Below, one piece after another: positions 20,585 to 29,492 of a DNA stretch of 64,000 bases. The stretch is from Carboxylicivirga fragile. Its GTDB lineage: Bacteria; Bacteroidota; Bacteroidia; Bacteroidales; Marinilabiliaceae. How positions within the stretch are numbered: the first letter of the stretch is position 1; every line of letters begins with the position of its first letter. Below the pieces are notes generated by a model, which was not told the origin of the DNA, searched no databases, and worked only from the letters and a program-made list of their open reading frames with translations. Made by a program: the position numbers and the translations under genes. Location of the stretch: positions 16,567 through 80,566 of the forward strand of contig JAFMVD010000025.1 in NCBI GenBank assembly GCA_025499625.1. Reading direction: 5' to 3'.

Positions 20585-21409
20585 ATGGCGGTAAACTATA
20601 GCATACGAGAGCTTAGAGGTGCAGCTGAAGAGTTGACTAATAAAATGGGCATTCCATTTAATGAATGGAGTCAATCGTTTTTAAAACGTCGATTGTTATA
20701 CGCAACCGAAAAGCTTGGTATTAGGAAACATGAACAATTGCTCGAGGCAATTAACAACGACGAGCAAAAAGAAGAATTTTCTCGCCATATGACTGTGCCG
20801 GTAAGTGAGATGTTTAGGGATGCTAGACTATGGCGTACTTTGCGACAACACTTTAATGAAACATCATATAACGACACTATTAATGTTTGGATACCGGATG
20901 TGTCGACTGGAGAAGAATTATATACGCTTTTAATTTTAGCGAAAGAAAATGGCTTATCCGATAAGATGAACGTTTGGATAAACCATAACTCAAAATCGAT
21001 TCTTAAAGATATTGAAAATGGGATTGTTGGCACCCGAAAATTAGACACCAACTCTTTTAATTACAAGCGTTTTGAGGGCACAGCATCATTTGACAATTAC
21101 ATTTCAGAAATTGAAGGCGGGTTTCAATTAAGTAATGATCTGCTGAAGAACGTAAACTTCGTACATGGCTATTTTCTGAATACTGCACCTCAGGAAAGGA
21201 TGGATTTAATCCTATTTAGAAATGTAATGTTGTATTACAAAAAAGACTTTCATAACACACTTAAAGATTACGTTGATCAAAAGCTCAAGCCGGGTGGATT
21301 ATTATGTGTAGGTGTTAAAGAAGTACTTCCATCTCCATTTTCATCTCGCTTCGAATGTATTGATGTGAAAGAAAAAATTTATCAAAAATTTAAAGTATTA
21401 ACAGACTAA
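20585..21409 (+). CDS. Degenerate CheR-like protein, third copy
   Basis: A 274-residue protein with the CheR fold by alignment to its neighbour but eroded motifs: the SAM loop is WIPDVSTGEELYT (the Gly and Cys of AGCS are gone), the acidic ATDI strand reads WINHNSK, and FCRNVLIYF has become LFRNVMLYYKK. SAM binding is therefore doubtful. It may be a non-catalytic binding partner or a decayed copy; the open frame over 274 codons argues that it is retained. It sits between a CheR-like and a CheB-like gene. Confidence 0.8.
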   Translation: MAVNYSIRELRGAAEELTNKMGIPFNEWSQSFLKRRLLYATEKLGIRKHEQLLEAINNDEQKEEFSRHMTVPVSEMFRDARLWRTLRQHFNETSYNDTINVWIPDVSTGEELYTLLILAKENGLSDKMNVWINHNSKSILKDIENGIVGTRKLDTNSFNYKRFEGTASFDNYISEIEGGFQLSNDLLKNVNFVHGYFLNTAPQERMDLILFRNVMLYYKKDFHNTLKDYVDQKLKPGGLLCVGVKEVLPSPFSSRFECIDVKEKIYQKFKVLTD

Positions 21410-21418
21410 ATATATCAC

Positions 21419-21985
21419 ATGAAGGGGCAATATAAGGCAGTAGTAATTGGTGGTTCAGCAGGGAGTTTTTCTGTTGTTAGTCGCTTATTATCTAAACTGG
21501 ACAGTAATTTTCCTCTTCCTATCATTCTTAGCCTGCACCGTTTAAAACACGTTAGATCAGGACTGGTTGAAGGCATTAGTTTAAAATCAAACTTAAAAGT
21601 GATAGAGCCAAATGACAAGGAAAAAATTGTGGCTGGTAATGTATACCTGGCACCTTCTAACTATCATATGTTTATCGAACATGATGGCACTTTTTCACTG
21701 TCTACCGAAGAACCTTTAAACCATAGTCGCCCGTCAATTGACCATACCTTGTCTTCGGCAGCTTTCTTTTTTAGGGCGAAACTAGTCGGTATATTGCTAA
21801 CTGGTGCTAATAAAGATGGCGCAAAGGGCATGAAAGACATTGCAGACAAAAAAGGTTATACAATAGTCCAAGATCCTTCCACATGCGATATTGATACTAT
21901 GCCCAAGAATGCGCTGAGAATAATGAAACCTAACAAAGTTTCTTCTCCAGATGAGATACTTAGTTTTTTAAATAACCTAGCCTAA
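21419..21985 (+). CDS. Receiver-less CheB methylesterase
   Basis: A 188-residue protein containing only the CheB esterase domain. The triad is intact: S13 (GGSAGS), H40 (LSLHRLKH) and D133 (LTGANKDGAKG), and the oxyanion-side segment YLAPSNYHMFI is present. Without the N-terminal receiver it cannot be switched by CheA phosphorylation in the usual way, so it may be constitutive or controlled by the adjacent CheR-like proteins or GAF sensors. It lies 9 bases after the degenerate CheR. Confidence 0.9.
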   Translation: MKGQYKAVVIGGSAGSFSVVSRLLSKLDSNFPLPIILSLHRLKHVRSGLVEGISLKSNLKVIEPNDKEKIVAGNVYLAPSNYHMFIEHDGTFSLSTEEPLNHSRPSIDHTLSSAAFFFRAKLVGILLTGANKDGAKGMKDIADKKGYTIVQDPSTCDIDTMPKNALRIMKPNKVSSPDEILSFLNNLA

Positions 21986-21991
21986 ATACGG

Positions 21992-22738
21992 ATGAAAAAA
22001 TATAGCTATATCTATTTATTGGGAAGCCTTATTCTTGTAACGGCATTGGCGAAGTACATTTTTGTTCCAACGGTATTTCCACCGTTTTACTATACCTTCG
22101 AAATTGTATCCTTACTTTTAGTATTAGGCTTAACTTATTTTGCCGTTAAAAATTTCGATACACGAACAGGTGATACGGAATGCGAAAAACAATGCGCTCA
22201 ACGAGATAAATTATTAGGTGAGAACAAAGAACTAAAAAGAAAAATTGAGGCTTTAGAGTTAGAGAAAACAAATACTCAAAATTATCAATCAAAGGAAGAA
22301 CAGTTTTTATCAGCTCTGAATCAACTAAGTATTTCTGAAACAGAAAATGTAGGTAATGCTATATTAAAACTCATTGGCGATCAATTTGAATTAATTGCCG
22401 GCATTGTTTATGAAAAAAATGATGACAGCACTTCATTTCAAGCTAATTCAACTTTTGGAGTTGATGACGATTGGAAGGTTGAGCCGATTAAACAAGGAGA
22501 AGGTTTGCATGGTCAATCAATTGCAGAGAATATAGCTACTGAAATAAGTGAGATTCCCGAAGAATATTTTGAAGCAAACTCAGGCACAGGTAAGGCAAAG
22601 CCAGCTTATATTTATATATTACCGTACCAAATGGAAAATGGTAAAGCTTGGTTGATAGAAATAGCTTCATTCAAAAAAATAGGTATTCACGATATGTGGA
22701 ATAAATACCTTGAATCGGCTGAAAACAAGAACAAATAA
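21992..22738 (+). CDS. Membrane protein with diverged GAF-like domain
   Basis: A 248-residue protein with two membrane segments (about 5-23 and 33-52), a coiled coil (about 60-105) and a C-terminal GAF-like domain (about 108-240). The segment GEGLHGQSIAENIATEI, PEEYFEANSGTGKAKPAYI matches, position by position, the GAF core of the 625- and 867-residue sensors in this cluster but with several losses. It has no output domain. It starts 6 bases after the cheB-like gene and 20 bases before the phosphatase gene. Confidence 0.75.
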   Translation: MKKYSYIYLLGSLILVTALAKYIFVPTVFPPFYYTFEIVSLLLVLGLTYFAVKNFDTRTGDTECEKQCAQRDKLLGENKELKRKIEALELEKTNTQNYQSKEEQFLSALNQLSISETENVGNAILKLIGDQFELIAGIVYEKNDDSTSFQANSTFGVDDDWKVEPIKQGEGLHGQSIAENIATEISEIPEEYFEANSGTGKAKPAYIYILPYQMENGKAWLIEIASFKKIGIHDMWNKYLESAENKNK

Positions 22739-22758
22739 TCTGTTGAATTATTATATAT

Positions 22759-25362
22759 ATGGCAAGATTATCGAAAAAACTTAAACGACTATTAACTGTA
22801 ACGGCTATTAAAGAACGCGATTGGTATGTTCTTTCAATAGGTCTGTTGATGTTGCTATTTCTTATTTGGTCTGGTTTTTTATCCTTAACAAATTCGTATT
22901 TTTCTTTTGAGAATATAATACGTATTCACCGTTCTATTTTAGTATGGTTTATTGATTTACTTGTATTCTTGGTACCTCTTATTGTTTTATTCATAATTAA
23001 CTACAATAAAACGAATAGCCTCAAACTAAAAGAGGAGATTCGACAATTACAAAGTAAAATAAACCTGAGTATTGACCTTGCCGAGAAAATAGGACAAGGG
23101 GATTTAGATAATGTAAATCATACGGAAGGAAAACTATCTGAAACATTAGTTAATCTGGGCGAAAATCTAAAGCAAACAAAAGAAAAAGAAGAAATATATA
23201 ACTGGATTGCAAGGGGTAAAGAAACTATTTCAGATATTCTAAGGTCGCACAATAGAGTTGATGATTTAGCCGACGAAGTATTAAGAGGAATTATTAACTA
23301 TTCGGGAGGAATACAGGGTAGTTTATTTTTACTTGAAGGTAAGGAATTGGTTAATATATCAACATATGCCTACAATCGTAAACGCTTTGAGAAGCAGAGA
23401 ATACCGATAGGTAAAGGACTAATTGGAGAAGTTGCATATGAAAAAGCGATGATCTACCGAACCGAATTACCTGATGATTATTTCAACATTACATCAGGAC
23501 TTCTAGGAGATAGAAAACCGAAAAGTTTAATTATTGTACCTCTACTGCAAGAGAAAGAATTGCAAGGTATATTTGAAATAGCATTTTTAAAAGATGCATT
23601 GCCGGCTCATATACTTGAGTTTGCAGAAGAACTTAGTAGTATTGTTGGGCGTACTATCTATAATTTAAAGATTAATCAAAAAACAGAAACACTTCTTAAG
23701 GAATCGCAGGAGATGACGGTTACACTAAAGAAGAATGAAAAGCAACTTCAGCAAAGTGCTGCTGAAATGTTAGAGGCTCAAGACGACTTAGAAAAATCCA
23801 ACAAACTATTAGAAAGTCAAATTCAAGAGGTTGAACATGCGCAACAAAGGCTTGAGGCGCTATTAACCAATGCTTCAGAGTTTATCTCAATTTATAATGA
23901 AAATCAACAATTAGTATTTGAAAGTCCATCCGTTAAACAAATTCTTGGCTATAGTCCCGAAGATAAGATATCTGGTATGGATCCTGATTTATTGACACCA
24001 CGTGGCTATAAAACCATTAATAATTTATTTAAGTATTTGCTTGAAACACCGGGTGGAGAACAATCAGCACAATATACCTACCTAAAGAAAAGTGGGCAGA
24101 AACTTTTCCTTGAAACAAAGGGTAAAAACTTGTTACATGATCCTGCCATAAAGGGAATTATTTTCAACACACAGGATATTACCGAACGTAAACGTGCTGA
24201 AAAGGAAGAACGTATGAAGAGTCGAATGCAATCATTATCTGAGAATTCGCCGGATATGATTATTCGAATTAATACAGGTGGTAAATTAGTATACGTCAAT
24301 CCACAAGTTACTTCATTTATTAAGCAAGCCGGCTCAGAACTAGTCAAAAAACGTGTTAATGAATTAGACATTGACGAGAACTTTAAGGAATACATGATGA
24401 GTTCCCTAAAGGAAATTCGTAAGGGTTTAGAACAGCTTATTTCTGAGGTAGAGATTGAAACCGAAGATGGTATCAGAATTATGGAAATCAAAGCCATCCC
24501 AGAATTCAATGAAGATAAGGATCTGGAATCAATTCTTTTTGTGGCTCACGACATGACCGAATTCAAAAAGATTGAACAAGAAATAAAGGAGAAGAACAAA
24601 AAGATATCAGATAGTATTAATTACGCTCAACGAATTCAAACAGCCATATTGCCTGATACTAATTTATTGCAGCAATATTATCCGCGTTCATTCATCTTTT
24701 ACCGACCAAAAGATGTGGTTAGTGGTGATTTCCCTTGGATGTTCAAAAAGGACAATTACTTCTACATAGCGGCCGTCGATTGTACGGGGCATGGGGTTCC
24801 GGGAGCATTGCTTTCATTCATTGGTTATTTCTTAATGAATAACATTGTAAGTTCATCCAATAAAATGACAGCTGCTGAACTACTTGATAGCTTGCATCTC
24901 GAAGTTCGACGAACTTTAAGACAAGATCAGGAAGGAGCTAATGGCCGCGATGGAATGGATCTGGCTTTGGCTAAAATTGATCTTGACTCAGATGAGTTAC
25001 AGTTTGCCGGTGCTCATAATCCAATGTATTACCTATCCGAAGGAGAGCTTCAGATATATAAAGGATCGCGAAAAGGTATAGGTGGCAAACCGCTTCTTAA
25101 GAAAGTTGAGAAAGACTTTGAGAATAACGTTATTAGATATAAAAAAGGAGACCAGTTCTTTATTTTCTCAGATGGTTTACCCGATCAATCAGGCGGGCCG
25201 AAAGGACGTAAATACCAATCGAAAAGAATTAGAGAAGGTTTAACTGAGGCGCCAAATCAAACGATGGCTCATTTTGAGCGCCATTTTACCACTGATTTCT
25301 ATGATTGGATGGGAGATTACAAGCAAGTTGATGATGTGCTATTAATAGGCTTAGAATTATAA
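22759..25362 (+). CDS. Membrane GAF-PAS-PAS-SpoIIE (PP2C) Ser/Thr phosphatase
   Basis: An 867-residue signalling phosphatase. Two membrane segments (22-44, 58-82) are followed by a HAMP-like stretch (84-145), GAF (160-305), coiled coil (305-365), two PAS domains (about 365-480 and 490-615) and a SpoIIE/PP2C domain (about 640-866). Metal-binding acidic residues are visible in VVSGDF, AAVDCTGHGVPGA, IFSDGLPDQ and the last DDVLL. Such phosphatases dephosphorylate STAS or SiaC-type proteins. Candidate substrates here are the STAS protein at the start of the cluster and the SiaC homologue at 34055. A terminator follows. Confidence 0.9.
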   Translation: MARLSKKLKRLLTVTAIKERDWYVLSIGLLMLLFLIWSGFLSLTNSYFSFENIIRIHRSILVWFIDLLVFLVPLIVLFIINYNKTNSLKLKEEIRQLQSKINLSIDLAEKIGQGDLDNVNHTEGKLSETLVNLGENLKQTKEKEEIYNWIARGKETISDILRSHNRVDDLADEVLRGIINYSGGIQGSLFLLEGKELVNISTYAYNRKRFEKQRIPIGKGLIGEVAYEKAMIYRTELPDDYFNITSGLLGDRKPKSLIIVPLLQEKELQGIFEIAFLKDALPAHILEFAEELSSIVGRTIYNLKINQKTETLLKESQEMTVTLKKNEKQLQQSAAEMLEAQDDLEKSNKLLESQIQEVEHAQQRLEALLTNASEFISIYNENQQLVFESPSVKQILGYSPEDKISGMDPDLLTPRGYKTINNLFKYLLETPGGEQSAQYTYLKKSGQKLFLETKGKNLLHDPAIKGIIFNTQDITERKRAEKEERMKSRMQSLSENSPDMIIRINTGGKLVYVNPQVTSFIKQAGSELVKKRVNELDIDENFKEYMMSSLKEIRKGLEQLISEVEIETEDGIRIMEIKAIPEFNEDKDLESILFVAHDMTEFKKIEQEIKEKNKKISDSINYAQRIQTAILPDTNLLQQYYPRSFIFYRPKDVVSGDFPWMFKKDNYFYIAAVDCTGHGVPGALLSFIGYFLMNNIVSSSNKMTAAELLDSLHLEVRRTLRQDQEGANGRDGMDLALAKIDLDSDELQFAGAHNPMYYLSEGELQIYKGSRKGIGGKPLLKKVEKDFENNVIRYKKGDQFFIFSDGLPDQSGGPKGRKYQSKRIREGLTEAPNQTMAHFERHFTTDFYDWMGDYKQVDDVLLIGLEL

Positions 25363-25383
25363 CTATTATCAAATAATAATACT

Positions 25384-25409
25384 ACGGCTAGACTAATTTG
25401 TCTGGCCGT
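25384..25409 (+). terminator. Rho-independent terminator closing the chemosensory cluster
   Basis: ACGGCTAGAC / GTCTGGCCGT form a 10-bp stem with one G-T pair and a 6-base loop, followed directly by TTTTTGTTTCTTT. It lies 22 bases after the phosphatase stop and separates the cluster from the carotenoid genes. Confidence 0.75.
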
Positions 25410-25510
25410 TTTTGTTTCTTTCAATTCATTATAAAATATTTCTACCACAAACCTGTGAACCTTTTCCATCAATCAATGTTCATCTTTTATACTAATCTCT
25501 TAGTCAAAAG

Positions 25511-26989
25511 ATGTCGCAAACAAATAGTTTATCTAAAAAGGTTGTTATTATTGGTGCAGGTTTTTCATCACTTTCGGCCGCATGTTACCTTGCAAATGCT
25601 GGTTTTGATGTTACCGTGGTTGAAAAAAATGAATACTCAGGAGGAAGAGCTCGACAACTGAAGAAAGACGGATTTACGTTTGATATGGGGCCTACCTTTT
25701 ATTGGATGCCGGATGTTTTTGAAAAATTCTTTAGTGATTTTAAGCGATCGGTTAGCGATTTTTATCAACTAGAAAAGCTTAATCCAGCCTATACTGTTTA
25801 TTTCGAAGATGATTCACAGATAAGTATTGCTGATAACATTAATGACATCTTCAAAACCTTTGAGAGTAATGAGAAAGGAAGTTCAAAGCAATTAGCCAAG
25901 TTTTTAAAAGTAGCAGAAGATAATTATAACATCGCGGTAAAAGACTTGGTTTATAAACCTGGCGAAAGTTTATCTGAAATTATAACACCAACCACAATAA
26001 CCAAACTTTCAGCTTTTGTTGATACTATAAAAAAGCAGGTTGGACGACAGTTTAAAAACAATAAACTTAAAAAAATTCTTGAATTTCCAGTTTTATTTCT
26101 TGGAGCCAAACCGTCAACAACACCGTCGTTTTACAATTTTATGAATCATGCCGATTTCAACTTAGGTACCTGGCACCCAAAGGGTGGTATGTTTGAAGTT
26201 GCTCAGGCAATTCATTCATTGGCCATTGATTTGGGTGTGAAGTTTAAATACAATAGTCCCGTACAAAGTATTAATATTCATGATAAACAAGTCAAATCGG
26301 TTACAAGCAAACATGAAAATATTGAGTGCGATATTTTATTAAGCGGGGCAGACTATCACCATACCGAGAAATTATTACCTAATGAACTGAGACAATATTC
26401 TGAGGCATATTGGGGTAAAAAAACCTTTGCTCCTTCTTCACTACTATTCTATGTTGGTTTTGACAAAAAAATTGACAATGTTGATCATCACACTTTGTTT
26501 TTTGATGTTGACTTTGAAGCACATGCTGAAAGTATTTACGATACCAAGGAGTGGCCTTCGGAACCCTTGTTTTATGCAAGCTTCCCAAGTAAAACAGATG
26601 ATACGTGCGCACCCTTAGAAAAGGAAGCAGGTATCTTTCTTATTCCATTAGCACCAGGAATAGAAGATACGCAAGTTATACGTGACCAGTACTTCGAAAT
26701 AATTTTATCTCGACTGGAAAAAAGGACTAAACAAAACATACGATCTCATGTTCTATTTAAAGAATCGTATTGTATAAATGATTTTGTTTCAGACTATAAC
26801 TCTTATAAAGGCAATGCTTATGGTTTAGCAAACACATTAACCCAGACACATGTGTTAAGACCTAAGTTAAAGAGTAAAAAAGTAAAGAACCTCTATTTCA
26901 CGGGGCAATTAACAGTACCTGGTCCAGGCGTACCACCATCTTTAATTTCGGGCAAGGTAGTAAGTACATTAATTAATAAATACCATTAA
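25511..26989 (+). CDS. crtI: Phytoene desaturase
   Basis: FAD-dependent desaturase that converts phytoene to lycopene. The 492-residue protein has the dinucleotide-binding motif VVIIGAGFSSLSAACYLANAG at 11-31, VVEKNEYSGGRARQ, the FDMGPTFYWMPD segment and the C-terminal FTGQLTVPGPGVPPSLISG signature that closes CrtI-type enzymes. It is the first gene of a five-gene carotenoid operon; the next gene starts 2 bases after its stop. Confidence 0.95.
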   Translation: MSQTNSLSKKVVIIGAGFSSLSAACYLANAGFDVTVVEKNEYSGGRARQLKKDGFTFDMGPTFYWMPDVFEKFFSDFKRSVSDFYQLEKLNPAYTVYFEDDSQISIADNINDIFKTFESNEKGSSKQLAKFLKVAEDNYNIAVKDLVYKPGESLSEIITPTTITKLSAFVDTIKKQVGRQFKNNKLKKILEFPVLFLGAKPSTTPSFYNFMNHADFNLGTWHPKGGMFEVAQAIHSLAIDLGVKFKYNSPVQSINIHDKQVKSVTSKHENIECDILLSGADYHHTEKLLPNELRQYSEAYWGKKTFAPSSLLFYVGFDKKIDNVDHHTLFFDVDFEAHAESIYDTKEWPSEPLFYASFPSKTDDTCAPLEKEAGIFLIPLAPGIEDTQVIRDQYFEIILSRLEKRTKQNIRSHVLFKESYCINDFVSDYNSYKGNAYGLANTLTQTHVLRPKLKSKKVKNLYFTGQLTVPGPGVPPSLISGKVVSTLINKYH

Positions 26990-26991
26990 TT

Positions 26992-27828
26992 ATGAAACAG
27001 TTATTTGACACATCTAGTTACAGTTGCAGTCGGTTAGTAACAAAAACTTACAGCACATCTTTTTCAAAGGCAATAACACTTCTAGCACCTTCAGTAAGGC
27101 CAGCTATTTATGCCATATATGGTTTTGTGCGTTGTGCAGATGAAATAGTTGATTCTTTTCAATCCTATAACCAAGAAGAATTACTAGATGAATTTGAACG
27201 AAACTATGAAAAAGCCTTAGAGCGCCGGATCAGTATGAATCCTATACTAAATTCGTTTCAAGAAGTAGTACATAAATACAAATTATACGAGCTCGTAAAA
27301 TCGTTCATGAATAGCATGCGAATGGACTTGTATAAAGCCGAATATACTACAGCCAAGGAATACGCACAATATATTTATGGCTCCGCAGATGTAGTTGGTC
27401 TAATGTGCCTAAAAGTATTTGTAAATGGAGATGATGCCAAATACGACAAGTTGGAACCTTTTGCCATGCGCTTGGGCTCTGCTTTTCAAAAGGTTAATTT
27501 TCTTCGCGATCTTAAAGATGATACACAAGAACTAGGTCGTTCATATTTCCCGAATTTGAAAAGTACTCATTTAGATAATAGAACAAAGCAAGAGATTATT
27601 AAGGATATTGAAGCTGATTTTGCCGAAGCCTATAAGGGAATAATACGCTTACCTTTAGAAGGAAGATTAGGTGTCTATCTGGCTTATCGCTACTATATGC
27701 GATTGTTACGTGAGCTTAAACAAGCAGATAGTAAAAAAATACTCAGTCAACGCATTCGCATTAATAATTTCCTTAAAATGGAAATATTATTAAAATCTTA
27801 CCTTCGTTATAAGTTTAATATCCTGTAA
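26992..27828 (+). CDS. crtB: Phytoene synthase
   Basis: Head-to-head condensation of two geranylgeranyl diphosphates to phytoene, the first committed carotenoid step. The 278 residues show YSTSFSKAITLL near 21, the first Asp-rich motif DEIVD at about 49-53, YGSADVVGLMCLKVF and the second motif NFLRDLKDDTQELGRSYFP. Spacing to the flanking genes is 2 bases on each side, a sign of translational coupling. Confidence 0.95.
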   Translation: MKQLFDTSSYSCSRLVTKTYSTSFSKAITLLAPSVRPAIYAIYGFVRCADEIVDSFQSYNQEELLDEFERNYEKALERRISMNPILNSFQEVVHKYKLYELVKSFMNSMRMDLYKAEYTTAKEYAQYIYGSADVVGLMCLKVFVNGDDAKYDKLEPFAMRLGSAFQKVNFLRDLKDDTQELGRSYFPNLKSTHLDNRTKQEIIKDIEADFAEAYKGIIRLPLEGRLGVYLAYRYYMRLLRELKQADSKKILSQRIRINNFLKMEILLKSYLRYKFNIL

Positions 27829-27830
27829 TT

Positions 27831-28289
27831 ATGAAGGTTATATTACTGACTCTACTGTTGTTATCATCGTATGATAATCCTCTTGATAGTATTCGCATGG
27901 CTTATCATCAGCTTAAATCAGAAGAAGCTCTGGAGCAGTTTTTAGAGAGCATTGATTACATAGATAACACACAATTAGTGCCATATAAAGCATCCGCAAT
28001 TATGCAGAAAGCGGAGTATGTAAGTTCGCCTTTTTCAAAACTTAAATTCTTTAATCAAGGTAAGCACATCCTTGAAGAGTATATAAAGAAAAATCCCAAT
28101 AACATAGAAGCTCGCTACGTACGAATAATGGTGCAGAGCCAACTTCCTGGTTTTCTAGGTTATAAAAATAATATGGAATCTGATGCTGCTTTTATTCATA
28201 CGAATATTCAATCCACCAACATTCCTATTGATTATTCTCAATTGATTCTAATAAACATAGATAAGTATACCAAAAAAGTTGAACCATGA
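27831..28289 (+). CDS. Unknown protein in the carotenoid operon
   Basis: A 152-residue protein that I do not recognise as a carotenoid enzyme. A short hydrophobic start (MKVILLTLLLLSS) may be a signal peptide. The rest is helical and resembles TPR-type repeats: LDSIRMAYHQLKSEEALEQF, then ILEEYIKKNPNNIEARYVRI. It lies 2 bases after crtB and overlaps crtZ by 4, so it is made together with the pathway. A scaffold, transport or stability role is possible, but nothing in the sequence shows it. Confidence 0.75.
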   Translation: MKVILLTLLLLSSYDNPLDSIRMAYHQLKSEEALEQFLESIDYIDNTQLVPYKASAIMQKAEYVSSPFSKLKFFNQGKHILEEYIKKNPNNIEARYVRIMVQSQLPGFLGYKNNMESDAAFIHTNIQSTNIPIDYSQLILINIDKYTKKVEP

Positions 28290-28753
28290 TACTATTTTAC
28301 ATTGTCGTAACAGTTTTAACATTTTTGGCCATGGAGGCTGTTACGTGGTTTACGCATAAATATGTAATGCATGGCTTTTTATGGGTTTTACATGCCGACC
28401 ATCATGACTTAAGTAAGGTAACAACCTTTGAGAAGAATGATGCGTTTTTTATAATATTTGCCATACCAAGTATTCTTTTGTTTTACTTTGGCGTAAATCC
28501 CACTATTAATTTCAAGTTCTTCATTGGCTTAGGCATTTTCTTTTATGGGATGGCGTATTTCTTAGTGCATGATGTGTTTATTCATCATCGCTTTCCATGG
28601 TTAAAAAAAGCGCAGCACCGCTATTTAATCGGTTTACATCTGGCTCATAAAAGTCATCATAAAGGAGGAAAGTGTTTTGGTATGTTGTACGTACCAAAGC
28701 GATTTATGGACGAAGCAAAAAACATGACAGATACTTTTTCAAATGCCCTTTAA
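28286..28753 (+). CDS. crtZ: Beta-carotene hydroxylase
   Basis: Di-iron membrane hydroxylase that adds 3-OH to beta-ionone rings, giving zeaxanthin by way of cryptoxanthin. The 155-residue protein has all four His clusters: HKYVMHG, HADHHD, HDVFIHHRFP and HLAHKSHHK, among four hydrophobic segments. It overlaps the upstream gene by 4 bases and the lycopene cyclase gene by 11. Confidence 0.93.
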   Translation: MILFYIVVTVLTFLAMEAVTWFTHKYVMHGFLWVLHADHHDLSKVTTFEKNDAFFIIFAIPSILLFYFGVNPTINFKFFIGLGIFFYGMAYFLVHDVFIHHRFPWLKKAQHRYLIGLHLAHKSHHKGGKCFGMLYVPKRFMDEAKNMTDTFSNAL

Positions 28754-29456
28754 TCAGCATTACACCTATTTAATAATAGATTTGGCCTGTATAAGTGTGC
28801 CATTAATTGCAAGCTTTTATCGCCCAAGACCATTTTTCAAGGAGTGGCGTTATTACTTTCCTGCAAATCTCATCGTTTCTCTTCTATTTATTATCTGGGA
28901 TATCATCTTTACCGACGCTGGTATTTGGGGATTTAATCCGGATTATTTAACTGGTATTTATATTTTTAACTTACCTCTTGAAGAAGTGCTGTTCTTTATC
29001 TCTATACCTTATGCCTGTGTTTTCACATGGTTTGCAATATCATACCTTATCAAGCGCAATCCAATCACCGTGTTTCAAAAATACTTGAGTCTATTTTTTA
29101 TCGTTTTACTACTTACATTCGGCATAGTGCATATCAATAAGTGGTACACTTCAATAACTTTCTTAATAACAGCTGTTATCCTCTTATTCTTCTTGTGGAA
29201 AGGAGCAGATCTTTCTTACGTATATCTGTCATATATATTCGTCCTTCCTTTCTTTTTTATGAGTAATGGTATTTTAACCGGATCAATTATTGAATCGCCA
29301 ATCGTTTGGTATAACCACCAAGAAAACATGAATTTGAGGATAGGAACAATACCTGCAGAGGATAGCATTTATGGTTTCTTGTTGGTTCTTCTAAATATAG
29401 AATTGTATCAGTTTTTTAAACTTAAATGGACAAACAAAAAAAAGGCTACTGAATAA
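28743..29456 (+). CDS. crtY: Lycopene beta-cyclase, fused CrtYcd type
   Basis: Cyclises lycopene ends to beta rings. The 237-residue protein, with about seven membrane segments, has two copies of the lycopene-cyclase domain in one chain, as in CrtYc plus CrtYd fusions. The acidic motifs are FNLPLEEVLFF near residue 77 and the second-repeat counterpart IPAEDSIYGFLL near 205. It is not the FAD-type CrtY of proteobacteria. The stop codon lies inside the loop of the terminator hairpin. Confidence 0.9.
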   Translation: MPFNQHYTYLIIDLACISVPLIASFYRPRPFFKEWRYYFPANLIVSLLFIIWDIIFTDAGIWGFNPDYLTGIYIFNLPLEEVLFFISIPYACVFTWFAISYLIKRNPITVFQKYLSLFFIVLLLTFGIVHINKWYTSITFLITAVILLFFLWKGADLSYVYLSYIFVLPFFFMSNGILTGSIIESPIVWYNHQENMNLRIGTIPAEDSIYGFLLVLLNIELYQFFKLKWTNKKKATE

Positions 29457-29467
29457 TCAGTAGCCTT
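29442..29467. terminator. Bidirectional terminator between carotenoid operon and SiaBC operon
   Basis: AAGGCTACTGA / TCAGTAGCCTT form a perfect 11-bp stem with an ATAA loop. A T-rich run follows on the plus strand, and an A-run on the other side gives U-rich RNA for the minus strand. It serves the convergent crtY and the gene ending at 29493. Confidence 0.8.
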
Positions 29468-29492
29468 ATATATTTTTAAGTTTCATTTGAAA

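Noticed and set aside
20671..21051. 126-codon antisense frame within the degenerate cheR
   Set aside because: Antisense shadow; considered as a reason for the odd CheR, but the sense frame keeps CheR fold motifs along its length.
24078..24509. 143-codon antisense frame within the phosphatase gene
   Set aside because: Shadow of the real gene on the other strand; Ser/Ile-rich low-information sequence without a domain.
22759..25362. Possible histidine kinase call for the 867-residue sensor
   Set aside because: There is no HisKA or HATPase motif; the C-terminal domain has SpoIIE/PP2C metal motifs instead.
25398..25661. 87-codon frame overlapping the crtI start
   Set aside because: It overlaps the terminator and the clearly conserved crtI frame.
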